From contig JBKPHM010000122.1 in NCBI GenBank assembly GCA_046729855.1, forward strand, positions 1-49,791: a stretch of DNA of 49,791 bases. The letters are read 5' to 3'. The notes under the pieces were generated by a model. That model worked only from the letters and a program-made list of their open reading frames with translations, did no database searches and was not told where the DNA came from. The DNA is from DATHSY01 sp046729855 (GTDB lineage Bacteria > Actinomycetota > UBA4738 > HRBIN12). Shown piece after piece: positions 1 through 7,832 of this stretch; position 1 is the stretch's first letter, and each line of letters starts with the position of its first letter. The position numbers were made by a program, and so were the translations under genes.

Positions 1-1297
1 CGGTCAGCCCAGTCGGGATCGTCTCCTTCGCGGGTTCGGCGATCACCAGATCGACGGCCGTGTCCGGCTGGACCTGCTCGTTCGCGGCTGGATCCTGAGT
101 GAGGACCGTTCCCCATTCGTCGGGGTTCCGCGAGGGCTCGGACGTGATCTCACCCACGGCCAGGCCTTCCGCGTCGATCATCTCCTCCGCGTCTCGGCGA
201 CGTTCGCCGACGACGTCCGGGACCGTCACGAGGGTTTCTTGTTGCTCGTTGCCGCCGAGGATCTCCTGGGCGAAGAGCCAGAGCAGGATGCCGAGCACGC
301 CGAGCACCAGGAGCACGATCACCGCGATCAACCATCCCGGCGTCCGGCGTCCGGGTTCGGCCGCCGGCTGCTCGTACCCGGGTGGGAGAACCGCCGTCGG
401 CTGTGGTTCGGCCCTGTGGATCATCTGCGTCTCGGCGGCACCCGGCATGACGGGGGTCGCCATCACGGGCCGGCCGGTGCGCACGCGCTCGAGGTCGGCC
501 TTCATCTCCTCGGCCGACTGGTACCGGTTGTCCGGGTTCTTCGACAGCGCACGGAGGATCACGGCCTCGAGCTCGGGCGAGACGTCCGCGTTAAGCCTCG
601 ACGGCGGCGTCGGCGTCTCGAGCACGTGCTTGGACGCGACGGCGACCGCGCTGTCGGCCGAGAACGGCGGCCTCCCGGTCACCATCTCGTAGAGCACGCA
701 CCCGAGCGAGTAGATGTCGGACCGCTGGTCGACCGGCTGGCCCTGTGCCTGTTCGGGCGAGAGGTACGAGGCCGTCCCCAGGACGGCCGCGGTCTGCGCG
801 ACCGTCTCGTTGGACGTCACGCGCGCGATCCCGAAGTCGGTGACCTTCACCTCACCCGACCGCGTCACCATGATGTTGGCGGGCTTGATGTCACGATGGA
901 TGACGCCCTGCGCGTGCGCGACCGCGAGCGCGTCACAGACCGCTTCGGCCAGCTCGATGGCCCGGTCGGGCATGATGCGGCTGCCGCCGGCGAGGAAGTC
1001 GGCGAGCGTCCTGGCGTCGACGAACTCCATCACGATGAAGTGCGTCCCGTCGTCGGAGCCGGTGTCGTACACGCCGACCAGGTTGCGATGGTTCAGTCGA
1101 GCTGCCGCCTGCGCCTCCCGCCGGAAACGGGTCACGAAGTTGGCGTCCTCGGCGTACTGGGGCGCCAGGACCTTCACCGCGACGGGCCGCCCGAGGACCG
1201 TGTCGGTCGCCTTGAAGACGCGGGCCATGCCGCCGCGGCCGAGCTCTCCCTCGATCCGATACCGGCCCGCGAGGACGCGCTCCGTCCCGTCACCCAT
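1..1297 (-). CDS. pknB: PASTA-type Ser/Thr protein kinase, PknB-like (3' end beyond window)
   Basis: Membrane-anchored eukaryotic-type kinase expected to sense peptidoglycan fragments and phosphorylate cell-wall and division proteins. I read it directly from the minus strand. Starting at ATG 1297 the kinase domain shows the Gly-rich loop (about residues 20-25), the ATP lysine K42 in VAVK, the catalytic loop HRDIKPAN (D136) and DFG (D154-G156). A single transmembrane segment (PGWLIAVIVLLVLG) follows a Pro-rich linker. A first PASTA repeat (VPDVVGERRRDAEEMI) begins before the window ends after 432 codons, so the number of PASTA units is unknown. The start lies 8 bases after the pbpA stop. Gene order matches the mycobacterial pstP-rodA-pbpA-pknA-pknB locus, but only one kinase is visible here; another could lie to the left. 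Confidence 0.93.
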   Translation of the reverse strand, partial: MGDGTERVLAGRYRIEGELGRGGMARVFKATDTVLGRPVAVKVLAPQYAEDANFVTRFRREAQAAARLNHRNLVGVYDTGSDDGTHFIVMEFVDARTLADFLAGGSRIMPDRAIELAEAVCDALAVAHAQGVIHRDIKPANIMVTRSGEVKVTDFGIARVTSNETVAQTAAVLGTASYLSPEQAQGQPVDQRSDIYSLGCVLYEMVTGRPPFSADSAVAVASKHVLETPTPPSRLNADVSPELEAVILRALSKNPDNRYQSAEEMKADLERVRTGRPVMATPVMPGAAETQMIHRAEPQPTAVLPPGYEQPAAEPGRRTPGWLIAVIVLLVLGVLGILLWLFAQEILGGNEQQETLVTVPDVVGERRRDAEEMIDAEGLAVGEITSEPSRNPDEWGTVLTQDPAANEQVQPDTAVDLVIAEPAKETIPTGLT

Positions 1298-1305
1298 CAC
1301 ATCGC

Positions 1306-2790
1306 TCACGAAAGCGCTGCCTCCAATACGGCCCGGGCGATCGGCGCGGCCACCTGACCTCCTGTCGCCTCGCTGCCGAGGTTACCGCCGTTCAGGACTA
1401 CGACCGCGACCGCGATCTCGGGGTTGTCCGCCGGAGCGAAGCAGACGAACCAGGCGTGCGGATTCTCGCCCTCGGCGTGCTGCGCCGTCCCCGTCTTGCC
1501 CGCGACTTGGACGCCCGGGATCCGTGCCGCCTGGCCGGTCCCCGACTCGACGACGCTGACCATCATCGCGGTGAGCTGGGCCGCGCTCTGCGTCGAGAGA
1601 GGCCGACCCCATTCCTCAGGCTCGAAGGTCTGCACGACCTGGCCGTTCTGATCGCGGATCTCCTGGACCAGCCGCGGTCGCATCTGCACGCCGCGGTTCC
1701 CGACCGCCGCCGCGACGAGCGCCATCTGCATTGGGTTCGCGGCCACCTGGTCCTGGCCGATCGCGCTGATCGCGACCGCGGGCTCCCGGTCCGCGAAGTA
1801 GGACGGATCGGGGAAGAACCCCTCCTGGAACCGGATGTCGAACGGGATGGGGTTAGAGTCGAGGTCGGGGACGAAGCCGAACGCGTGCGCCTGATCGGCA
1901 AGCCGGTCCGGTCCGAGCGCCAGGCCGATCTCGCCGAAGACCACGTTGCAGGAGACCATCAGCGCCTGCGCGAGCGTGATCTGCGAACCGCCCGGGCACG
2001 TATACCCGCCGAAATTCTGGATCGTCGCCGTGGTCTGGGGAAGGTCGAGCTCGTGCGGGTTCGGCCAGGGGCTCGACGGGCCGTACCCGTTCTCGAGGGC
2101 CGCGGCCGACGTCACGACCTTGAACGTTGAGCCGGGCGGGAACAGCTCCGCCACGGCGCGGGAGACGAGCGGCTTGTCGGGATCGGCGTTGAGGCGCTTC
2201 CAGGCCGCGCGCACCGCCTGCTCGTCCTGGGACGAGAGCTCGTTCGGGTCGTACGTCGGGTTCGCGTAGAGCGCGCGGACGTACCCCGTCGACGGCTCGA
2301 TCGCGACGACGGCCCCTGGCTGAGAGCCGAGCGCGGTGGCAGCCGCGCGCTGCACGGCGGGGTTGATCGTCGACACGACCGTGCCGCCTCGTTTGGGCCG
2401 GCCGAGGATCTGGTCGACGAGGGTCTGTGACAGCAGCTCGGACGCCTCGCCGTTCAGGTACTCGTCGTACGAGAACTCCAGTCCCGTCTTGCCATAGACG
2501 AACGAGTAGAACCCGGTCACGGTCGCATAGAGCGGACCCTGCGGGTACCGGCGCTGGTACTTGAGCTCGCCCGCCGACTTCCGGCTTGCCGCCAGCACCG
2601 TTCGCCCGTCCGAGGCGACGATCGAGCCGCGATCGATCGCGTACTCGGCGATCAGCTGGCGTTTCGCGTTCGCGTTGTTGTCGGCGAGCTCGTCGGCTGC
2701 GAACACCTGGATGTAGTTGATCTGCGCGAACAGCGCCAGGAACAGCACCAGCAGCCCGAGGGCGAGCCTGCGGATCTGCCGGCCGGTCAC
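1306..2790 (-). CDS. pbpA: Class B penicillin-binding protein (PbpA/FtsI family transpeptidase)
   Basis: Monofunctional D,D-transpeptidase that cross-links peptidoglycan alongside RodA. It is 494 aa, close to the 491 aa of M. tuberculosis PbpA. It has a short cytoplasmic N-terminus, one transmembrane anchor (about residues 9-28) and the three penicillin-binding motifs: S221-T-F-K224, S280-C-N282 and K432-T-G434. The GTG start at 2790 overlaps the rodA stop (GTGA), which implies translational coupling and rules out the longer open frame that runs upstream through rodA. The kinase gene follows after 8 bases. No catalytic residue is missing. Confidence 0.95.
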   Translation of the reverse strand: MTGRQIRRLALGLLVLFLALFAQINYIQVFAADELADNNANAKRQLIAEYAIDRGSIVASDGRTVLAASRKSAGELKYQRRYPQGPLYATVTGFYSFVYGKTGLEFSYDEYLNGEASELLSQTLVDQILGRPKRGGTVVSTINPAVQRAAATALGSQPGAVVAIEPSTGYVRALYANPTYDPNELSSQDEQAVRAAWKRLNADPDKPLVSRAVAELFPPGSTFKVVTSAAALENGYGPSSPWPNPHELDLPQTTATIQNFGGYTCPGGSQITLAQALMVSCNVVFGEIGLALGPDRLADQAHAFGFVPDLDSNPIPFDIRFQEGFFPDPSYFADREPAVAISAIGQDQVAANPMQMALVAAAVGNRGVQMRPRLVQEIRDQNGQVVQTFEPEEWGRPLSTQSAAQLTAMMVSVVESGTGQAARIPGVQVAGKTGTAQHAEGENPHAWFVCFAPADNPEIAVAVVVLNGGNLGSEATGGQVAAPIARAVLEAALS

Positions 2791-4097
2791 GCCCGGCGAC
2801 CCCTTGCCCCGGCTGCGGACGATACCCGGACGAGCAGCGCGAGCAGGATGTAGTTCGAGACCAGGCTCGAGCCGCCGTAGCTCACGAACGGCAACGTCAC
2901 GCCGGTCAGCGGGATGACCCGCGTCACGCCGCCGACGATCACGAACGTCTGCACGGCGAGGATCGCCGACAACCCCGTCGCAAGCAGCTTGCCGAACCCA
3001 TCCTGGCACCGGATCGCGACGGTGAGCCCCTTGCCGACGAGGACGACGAACAGCAGGAGAACCGCGGCGGTGCCGAGCAGCCCCAGCTCCTCGCCGATCG
3101 CCGCGAAGATGAAGTCGGTCGAGGCGTAGGGGATGATCCCGGGCGACCCTCTGCCGAGCCCGGCCCCGACCAGCCCTCCGGTCGCCATGCCGAACTCCGC
3201 CTGCGCGAGCTGATAGCCGTCGCCGGTGACCATGTTGGGGTCGAGCGCGTGGAGCCAGGCGGCGACGCGCAACCGAACGTGCTCGAACACCGTGTACCCG
3301 AGCCACGCGCCCGTCGCGAACATCACCGCCCCGATCGCGAGGTATGCGAAGCGCGCGGTCGCGACCCACAGCATCACGACAAAGATCGCGAAATACAGGA
3401 GCGACGCGCCGAGGTCCTTCTCCACGAACAGCACCACGAGCGATGCCCCCCACGCGACCAGCAGCGGCCCGAGGTGCTTGGCCGACGGCAACCGGAACGG
3501 TGCGACCCCGCCGGTTGCGACGGCGAGCAGCTCGCGCTTCTCGTTCAGGTACGACGCGAGAAAAACCACGATCAGCACCTTGCCGAGCTCCGATGGCTGG
3601 AACGTCACCGGCCCGATGTCCACCCACAGCCGAGCGCCGTTGATCTCGCGGCCAATGCCCGGGAGGATCGGGAGCAGCAGCAGGACCAAACCGACGAGCC
3701 CGATCGTGTACGTGTAGGCGTCGAGCTGGCGGTGATCGTGGATCAGCACCAGCGTGCCGACGAACGCAAGCAACCCGACGCCGATCCAGGTCGCCTGCTC
3801 CGCGGCGAGCGCGCCATCGAGACGGAAGATCATCGCGAACCCCAGACCGGTCAGGACGGCGGCCGTCGGGAACAGGGACGGCTCGGCGTGGGGCGCAAGC
3901 CTTCGGATCGCGAGGTGCGCGAACAGGTATCCGACCGCGAAGATCCCGCCGTACAGCGCGATCGTCGTGGGGACCTCGCCGCGCTTGCCGAGCCCGACCA
4001 GCACGTACGCGAAGACCGACAGGAGCAGCGCGAGGATCGTGAGCGCGAGCGCGGTTCCCTGTCGTGGCTGCGCGGGAGGAGCGGCGGTCCGGCTCAT
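2787..4097 (-). CDS. rodA: RodA/FtsW/SpoVE (SEDS) peptidoglycan glycosyltransferase
   Basis: Polytopic SEDS glycosyltransferase that polymerises lipid II and works with the class B PBP encoded immediately downstream. It is 436 aa with about ten hydrophobic helices. The family signature is visible: the INGARLWVDIGP region and, near the C-terminus, TLPFVSYGGSSLVSNYILLA. The start is ATG 4097 (MSRTAAPPAQ), in an ATGA overlap with the stop of the phosphatase gene. The open frame continues upstream only because the glycine-repeat end of pstP is open in this frame too. SEDS-PBP pairing is established knowledge; specificity for elongation rather than division is inferred from synteny. Confidence 0.95.
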   Translation of the reverse strand: MSRTAAPPAQPRQGTALALTILALLLSVFAYVLVGLGKRGEVPTTIALYGGIFAVGYLFAHLAIRRLAPHAEPSLFPTAAVLTGLGFAMIFRLDGALAAEQATWIGVGLLAFVGTLVLIHDHRQLDAYTYTIGLVGLVLLLLPILPGIGREINGARLWVDIGPVTFQPSELGKVLIVVFLASYLNEKRELLAVATGGVAPFRLPSAKHLGPLLVAWGASLVVLFVEKDLGASLLYFAIFVVMLWVATARFAYLAIGAVMFATGAWLGYTVFEHVRLRVAAWLHALDPNMVTGDGYQLAQAEFGMATGGLVGAGLGRGSPGIIPYASTDFIFAAIGEELGLLGTAAVLLLFVVLVGKGLTVAIRCQDGFGKLLATGLSAILAVQTFVIVGGVTRVIPLTGVTLPFVSYGGSSLVSNYILLALLVRVSSAAGARGRRA

Positions 4098-5299
4098 CCG
4101 CCGCCACCTCCGCCACCTCCGCCACCTCCGCCGCCGCCACCACCACCACCATCGCCCGTCTGGCCGCCGGCGTCCTGTCCCGCAATCTCCAGCAGGTCCT
4201 GCTCGATCCGGTCGACGAGCGCGTCCGCCGCCGCGCGATCCTCGACGGTGATGCCGTCGCCGATGCTGCGGTAGGCGACGAGCGTCGACGCCTCCGACGC
4301 GGGGATCTGCGTCTCGAAGGCGACCTCGTGCAGCTCGAAGCCCAAGACCTCGGTCGGGATGCCGTTGAAGATCGCGACGTGGCCGTTCGACACGCCGACG
4401 TACCACTGCGAATCCAGGAACATCCGCAGCCCGACGAGGCCGGCCGCGACGACGATCACGACGACGACGGCGATGATCGCGACCCTGATCCAACGGACCT
4501 TCGTGGTGCGGGCCCGCGTGGGCGGCTCCACGTCCTCCGCGGTGTCGTGCCTCGCGGCGGCACGGGCCGGGCCGGTCGCGGTCGCCGCTCGCGACCCGTT
4601 GCCGTCCTCGACGTCGAGGAGCACCACGGTGGTGTTGTCCACGCCGCCCGCGTCGTTCGCGGCGCGCACCAGCAGATCCGCCGTCCGCTGCGGGTCGCGT
4701 TCGCTCGTGAGGATCTGCTTGATCGCGTCCTCGCCGATCATCGAGGTCAGCCCGTCCGAGCACAGCATCACGCGGTCGCCCGGGAAGACGTCGACGGCGG
4801 CCTGGTCGACCTGCACGGAGCCCTCGACGCCCAGCGCGCGGGTGAGCACGCTGCGCTGCGGGTGGTGCTCGGCCTCGCGCTGGCTGATCTCGCCGTCCTT
4901 GACCATCCGGTGGACCAGGGTGTGGTCCTCGGTGAGCATCCGAAGCTCACCGTCACGCAGGAGGTACGCTCGCGAGTCGCCAACATGGGCGAGCCGCAGG
5001 CTCGCGCCCTCGAGCACCGCGGCGGTGAGCGTGGTCCCCATCCCGGCGACGTTGCGGTCGGTCGCGGAGCGCTCGAACACAGCTCGGTTCGCCTCCTGGA
5101 CCTGCTGGGCCAGCGCGACGCCGCCCTCATGAAACAGGCGCTCGAGCGTCTCGACGGCCAGGCGCGAGGCGACCTCCCCCCCGCGATGGCCGCCCATCCC
5201 GTCGGCGACAGCGTAGATCGGGTCGTCGAGCAGGTAGGCGTCCTCGTTGCCCTCCCGGACCCGTCCGATGTCGGTTGCCGCGGCGGCCCGGACCCTCAC
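4094..5299 (-). CDS. pstP: PP2C-family Ser/Thr phosphatase (PstP) with poly-glycine tail
   Basis: Metal-dependent phosphatase expected to reverse PknB-type phosphorylation at the membrane. It has 401 aa. The catalytic domain (about residues 1-235) carries the PP2C metal-binding motifs GNED (D20), VADGMGGHRGG (D33), GDSRAYLL, LCSDGLT and DNTTVVLLD. A basic linker and a transmembrane segment (about 268-290) precede an extracytoplasmic part of roughly 110 residues. The protein ends in about 18 consecutive glycines encoded by a GC-rich triplet repeat at 4097-4155, unusual for the family. The GTG start overlaps the fhaB stop (GTGA), and its own stop overlaps the rodA ATG. Confidence 0.94.
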   Translation of the reverse strand: MRVRAAAATDIGRVREGNEDAYLLDDPIYAVADGMGGHRGGEVASRLAVETLERLFHEGGVALAQQVQEANRAVFERSATDRNVAGMGTTLTAAVLEGASLRLAHVGDSRAYLLRDGELRMLTEDHTLVHRMVKDGEISQREAEHHPQRSVLTRALGVEGSVQVDQAAVDVFPGDRVMLCSDGLTSMIGEDAIKQILTSERDPQRTADLLVRAANDAGGVDNTTVVLLDVEDGNGSRAATATGPARAAARHDTAEDVEPPTRARTTKVRWIRVAIIAVVVVIVVAAGLVGLRMFLDSQWYVGVSNGHVAIFNGIPTEVLGFELHEVAFETQIPASEASTLVAYRSIGDGITVEDRAAADALVDRIEQDLLEIAGQDAGGQTGDGGGGGGGGGGGGGGGGGG

Positions 5300-5754
5300 C
5301 GTCGCAGCTCCAGGACCGTCTTGCCGACCCGCACGACGTCGCCGGCGTGGATCTCGGCGGGCTGGCCCACGCGTCGGTCGTTCAGGAACGTGCCGTTCGT
5401 CGACCCGAGATCCTCGACGTACCAGGCGCCGTCCCGCTGGAACAGCCGAGCGTGATGCTGCGAGACGTACGTGTCGTCAACGGAGATGGCGCACGAGCCG
5501 GCGCGGCCGATCTCGACGGGCCCCGTGAGCCTGACCGTGCCGACCCTCCCGCCGTCGCCCGCGTGCACGACGACCGATGACGGCGGCCGACGTCCGCGCG
5601 TCGCAGGTGCCCGACCGGCGGCCGCGTCCTGGCGCCGTGCCGTCGGCGTGCGCCCGCCGACCTCAGAGGCCACCGAGCGGACGGCACGGTAGATGAAGAA
5701 GTACAGGATCACGAGCAGCGAGTACTTGAGCACGGACAGGACGAACGGCGACAT
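5296..5754 (-). CDS. fhaB: FHA-domain protein, FhaB/FipA type
   Basis: Small phosphothreonine-binding adaptor of 152 aa. An N-terminal membrane segment (SVLKYSLLVILYFFIYRAV) is followed by a linker and a C-terminal FHA domain with the conserved elements EIGRAGSCAI, YVSQHHARLF, LGSTNGTFLN and GDVVRVG. FhaB/FipA proteins are phosphorylated by Ser/Thr kinases and connect them to division machinery in mycobacteria; the same role is inferred here from domain layout and locus. The start is ATG 5754, sharing one base with the fhaA stop (TGATG). The longer open frame upstream is only the reverse reading of fhaA. Confidence 0.92.
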   Translation of the reverse strand: MSPFVLSVLKYSLLVILYFFIYRAVRSVASEVGGRTPTARRQDAAAGRAPATRGRRPPSSVVVHAGDGGRVGTVRLTGPVEIGRAGSCAISVDDTYVSQHHARLFQRDGAWYVEDLGSTNGTFLNDRRVGQPAEIHAGDVVRVGKTVLELRR

Positions 5755-6455
5755 CAGCCTCTCCGGAACTCGATCACGGTGCTGCCGATCGTGATCCGGT
5801 CGCCGTCGGACAGGACGTGCTCCTGGATCGGCGCGTCGTTCACGAGCGTCGCGTTGGTCGCCCCGAGGTCGATCAGGACGTACTCGCCGTTCGAGACGTC
5901 GATCCTGGCGTGGTGTCGCGAGGCGCCGGGGTCGGCGATTACGACGTCGCACTCCGGGAGGCGCCCGATCGTCGTCTGCGTGCCATGGAGCCGGTAGGTC
6001 GTGCCGGGGCCGCCATCGGCAAGCACCGTCAGCGTCGCGTCGCCGGCCGCCATCGTCGTCGTCACGGTCCCGGGCGGCCCGGGCTCACCCTCAACGAGCG
6101 ATGCCTCGCACGTGAAGCGGCCCTTTCCGAGGGAATCGTCGACCACGAACTCGACCTCCGGCGGCCCGACCAGGCCCCAGCCGCGTTCGGCCGCCGCCTC
6201 GCGAACGACCTGCTGCAGCTCGGCGATCAGCGCGTGCTCGGCCGCCTCGAACCGCTCGGCGTCCTGCGGCGAGAGCGAGAAGACGAACCGGTTCGGCGCC
6301 CACACGCCGCGCACCCCGACCGTCTTGTGGTCGTCCATCTCACGGAGGAGACGCTTGGCGAGCTCGACGGGCTGGAGCCCGCTGCGGAACGTCGTGGCGA
6401 AGAACCCCTCGACGAGGTTCCCGAGTCGGCGTTCGAAGTCCCGGAGGATCGGCAC
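5754..6455 (-). CDS. fhaA: FhaA: DUF3662 plus FHA domain
   Basis: First gene of the growth-signalling operon, 233 aa. The N-terminal DUF3662 domain (about 1-125, beginning PILRDFERRLGNLVEG) is typical of actinobacterial FhaA. The C-terminal FHA domain (about 150-233) has TIGRLPECDVVI, GASRHHARI and LGATNATLVN. In mycobacteria FhaA binds the phosphorylated pseudokinase domain of MviN and limits lipid II flipping; that role here is inference. It is shorter than the mycobacterial homologue, with only a brief linker between domains. The start is GTG 6455, 55 bases downstream of a TATAAT box. Confidence 0.92.
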   Translation of the reverse strand: MPILRDFERRLGNLVEGFFATTFRSGLQPVELAKRLLREMDDHKTVGVRGVWAPNRFVFSLSPQDAERFEAAEHALIAELQQVVREAAAERGWGLVGPPEVEFVVDDSLGKGRFTCEASLVEGEPGPPGTVTTTMAAGDATLTVLADGGPGTTYRLHGTQTTIGRLPECDVVIADPGASRHHARIDVSNGEYVLIDLGATNATLVNDAPIQEHVLSDGDRITIGSTVIEFRRG

Positions 6456-6509
6456 GGGTGACGCGTTTCCCCTGGTCGGAGGCGAGATCGGCGGGTGGAC
6501 CGGTGCGCG

Positions 6510-6515
6510 ATTATA
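6510..6515 (-). promoter_or_regulatory. Probable -10 box of the fhaA-pknB operon
   Basis: The minus strand reads GGCTATAATCGCG, a perfect TATAAT, 55 bases upstream of the fhaA GTG and inside the divergent gap to tRNA-Leu. I see no good -35 hexamer at 16-18 bases. It is the only consensus-like promoter element upstream of the six overlapping genes. Confidence 0.45.
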
Positions 6516-6574
6516 GCCCCGCGAGCTGCGGCGGCCGGCCGCGCTCGTGCCACTGCTACGATTGCCTCCCCTGC

Positions 6575-6659
6575 GGGCGAGTGGCGGAATCTGGCAGACG
6601 CGCAGGATTCAGGTTCCTGTGAGGGCAACCTCGTGGGGGTTCAACTCCCCCCTCGCCCA
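6575..6659 (+). tRNA. tRNA-Leu (anticodon CAG)
   Basis: Complete cloverleaf by eye. Acceptor stem GGGCGAG pairs with CTCGCCC. The anticodon stem CAGGA/TCCTG holds loop TTCAGGT with anticodon CAG, reading CUG. There is a long class II variable arm (GAGGGCAACCTC), and the T arm GGGGG-TTCAACT-CCCCC is intact. The discriminator is A and the 3' CCA is not encoded (ACGA follows). Confidence 0.95.
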
Positions 6660-6665
6660 CGAAGG

Positions 6666-6685
6666 AAGGCCTGGCCAGAGGCCTT
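6666..6685 (+). terminator. Hairpin after tRNA-Leu, possible terminator
   Basis: AAGGCCT, six-base loop, AGGCCTT: a perfect 7-bp stem seven bases after the tRNA. No T-run follows, so it may be a processing or termination structure rather than a classic intrinsic terminator. Confidence 0.4.
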
Positions 6686-7083
6686 GAGTCAAATTGTGCT
6701 GAACGGGACGCTCCCTTGGTCCTCTGAGTCTTCTCTGGCTCGCGTTCGGTTCCAGACGACGGAGACGAGCTCCAATTGGGGACTGGATCCGATCTGCGGA
6801 ACGTGAAAGCGGCAACCCGGCTGGATGGTGGATGGTGCCGGGCCGCGGCCGGACGCATCTGGAACTTCGAACGACCCGATTGACCGTCCGACTTAGAACC
6901 GCGCTCCCACAACTAAGTCATCGAAGCCGGAACGGTGCAGTCCCCGTCGTGGAGCTACCGGACGACGACCGTCTCGCGATACCCCTCGGCAGCGCGCTAC
7001 ATAAATTCGGGATGCAACGAATGGGGATACGAAGCGGCGGGTAGTACTCGCCGCGTCAATTCGTCGGACACCGGAGGTGGAGC
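6686..7083. other. Non-coding stretch between tRNA-Leu and the TTG-start membrane gene
   Basis: About 400 bases without a convincing coding frame on either strand; frames over the tRNA are antisense artefacts. The only clear signal is the strong ribosome binding site GGAGGTGGAG at 7074-7083 serving the next gene. Confidence 0.5.
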
Positions 7084-7710
7084 TTGGACCGCAACGATCG
7101 CAACCGCAATCCCAGAAGCCTGCCGCGCGGGCGGGCCCTCGTCCACTGGGGCTCCGTCTTCGCCGGAGCCGTGTGGGCGCTTGCGGTGACCGTGCTGCTA
7201 TCGGCGCTCTGGCTCGCACTGGGATACGCATCGGAGGTGGATTTCATCAGGGACAACATCGAGTGGTTCCTGGGGGCCTCGGCGATGATCGGCCTGTTCA
7301 TCGGCGGATATCTGGCCGGCTGGGTCCCCGGGGTCCGCGGATGGGGCCCGGGCGTCATCAACGGGATGACCGTCTGGGGGCTCATCCTCACGATTTCGCT
7401 GCTGATCGGCGTGCCGTCCGTCCTGGGCGGCGCTGCTGCCCTGCTCGACAACGTCGGCGGGGTGTCGAGGGTGACCGGGACGGGCGGCCAGTCGCTGGCG
7501 ACCCAAGGCGGCGTCGACCCCGGTTTGTGGGCCGGCTTCTTCACGGCGCTGATCGGGTTCCTACTGGCGGCGCTCGGCGGCGCGCTCGGAGGCGCGAGTC
7601 CGCGGGACACGGACATGTACGAGACTTTCGACACACGGGACCGCGATGATGACCGGCGGATCGACCTTCGGGACGAGGACGTCAGGACCACGCGGGGCCG
7701 GACCGCGTAG
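7084..7710 (+). CDS. Small multi-pass membrane protein, function unknown
   Basis: 208 aa, not assigned to a named family. A basic N-terminus (about 20 residues, Arg/Asn-rich) is followed by four hydrophobic segments: residues about 22-47, 60-80, 92-117 and 150-172. Several glycine-rich helices (GASAMIGLFIGGYLAGW, FLLAALGGALGGA) resemble small actinobacterial TM proteins that stack with general-stress genes. The C-terminus (about 175-208) is strongly charged, rich in Asp and Arg, and probably cytoplasmic. The TTG start at 7084 is chosen because GGAGGTGGAG lies directly upstream and no ATG or GTG is better placed. It is monocistronic, with a terminator 19 bases after the stop. Confidence 0.75.
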   Translation: MDRNDRNRNPRSLPRGRALVHWGSVFAGAVWALAVTVLLSALWLALGYASEVDFIRDNIEWFLGASAMIGLFIGGYLAGWVPGVRGWGPGVINGMTVWGLILTISLLIGVPSVLGGAAALLDNVGGVSRVTGTGGQSLATQGGVDPGLWAGFFTALIGFLLAALGGALGGASPRDTDMYETFDTRDRDDDRRIDLRDEDVRTTRGRTA

Positions 7711-7728
7711 GGACAAGCCTTCGCGACA

Positions 7729-7756
7729 GGACCCCTCGGGCTAGCCCGGGGGGTCC
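7729..7756. terminator. Strong inverted repeat between convergent genes
   Basis: GGACCCC-T-CGGGC, two-base centre, GCCCG-G-GGGGTCC: a 13-bp stem with one mismatch, located between the membrane-protein gene (plus) and the histidine kinase (minus). It is followed by ATTTCGTT on the plus strand. Likely a bidirectional terminator. Confidence 0.7.
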
Positions 7757-7832
7757 ATTTCGTTGCTAATGGAACCGGCGCCACCACACGGTTTCAAGCA
7801 CGCGATCGGGCGCGCGACCGTCGCGGGCGTGG

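Noticed and set aside
239..1357. Long plus-strand open frame across the left end
   Set aside because: His/Arg/Asp-rich reverse reading of the kinase gene with no ribosome binding site; the minus strand has clear kinase motifs.
3249..4274. Plus-strand frame of 341 codons over rodA/pstP
   Set aside because: Low-complexity, poly-proline at the triplet repeat; shadow of two well-identified genes.
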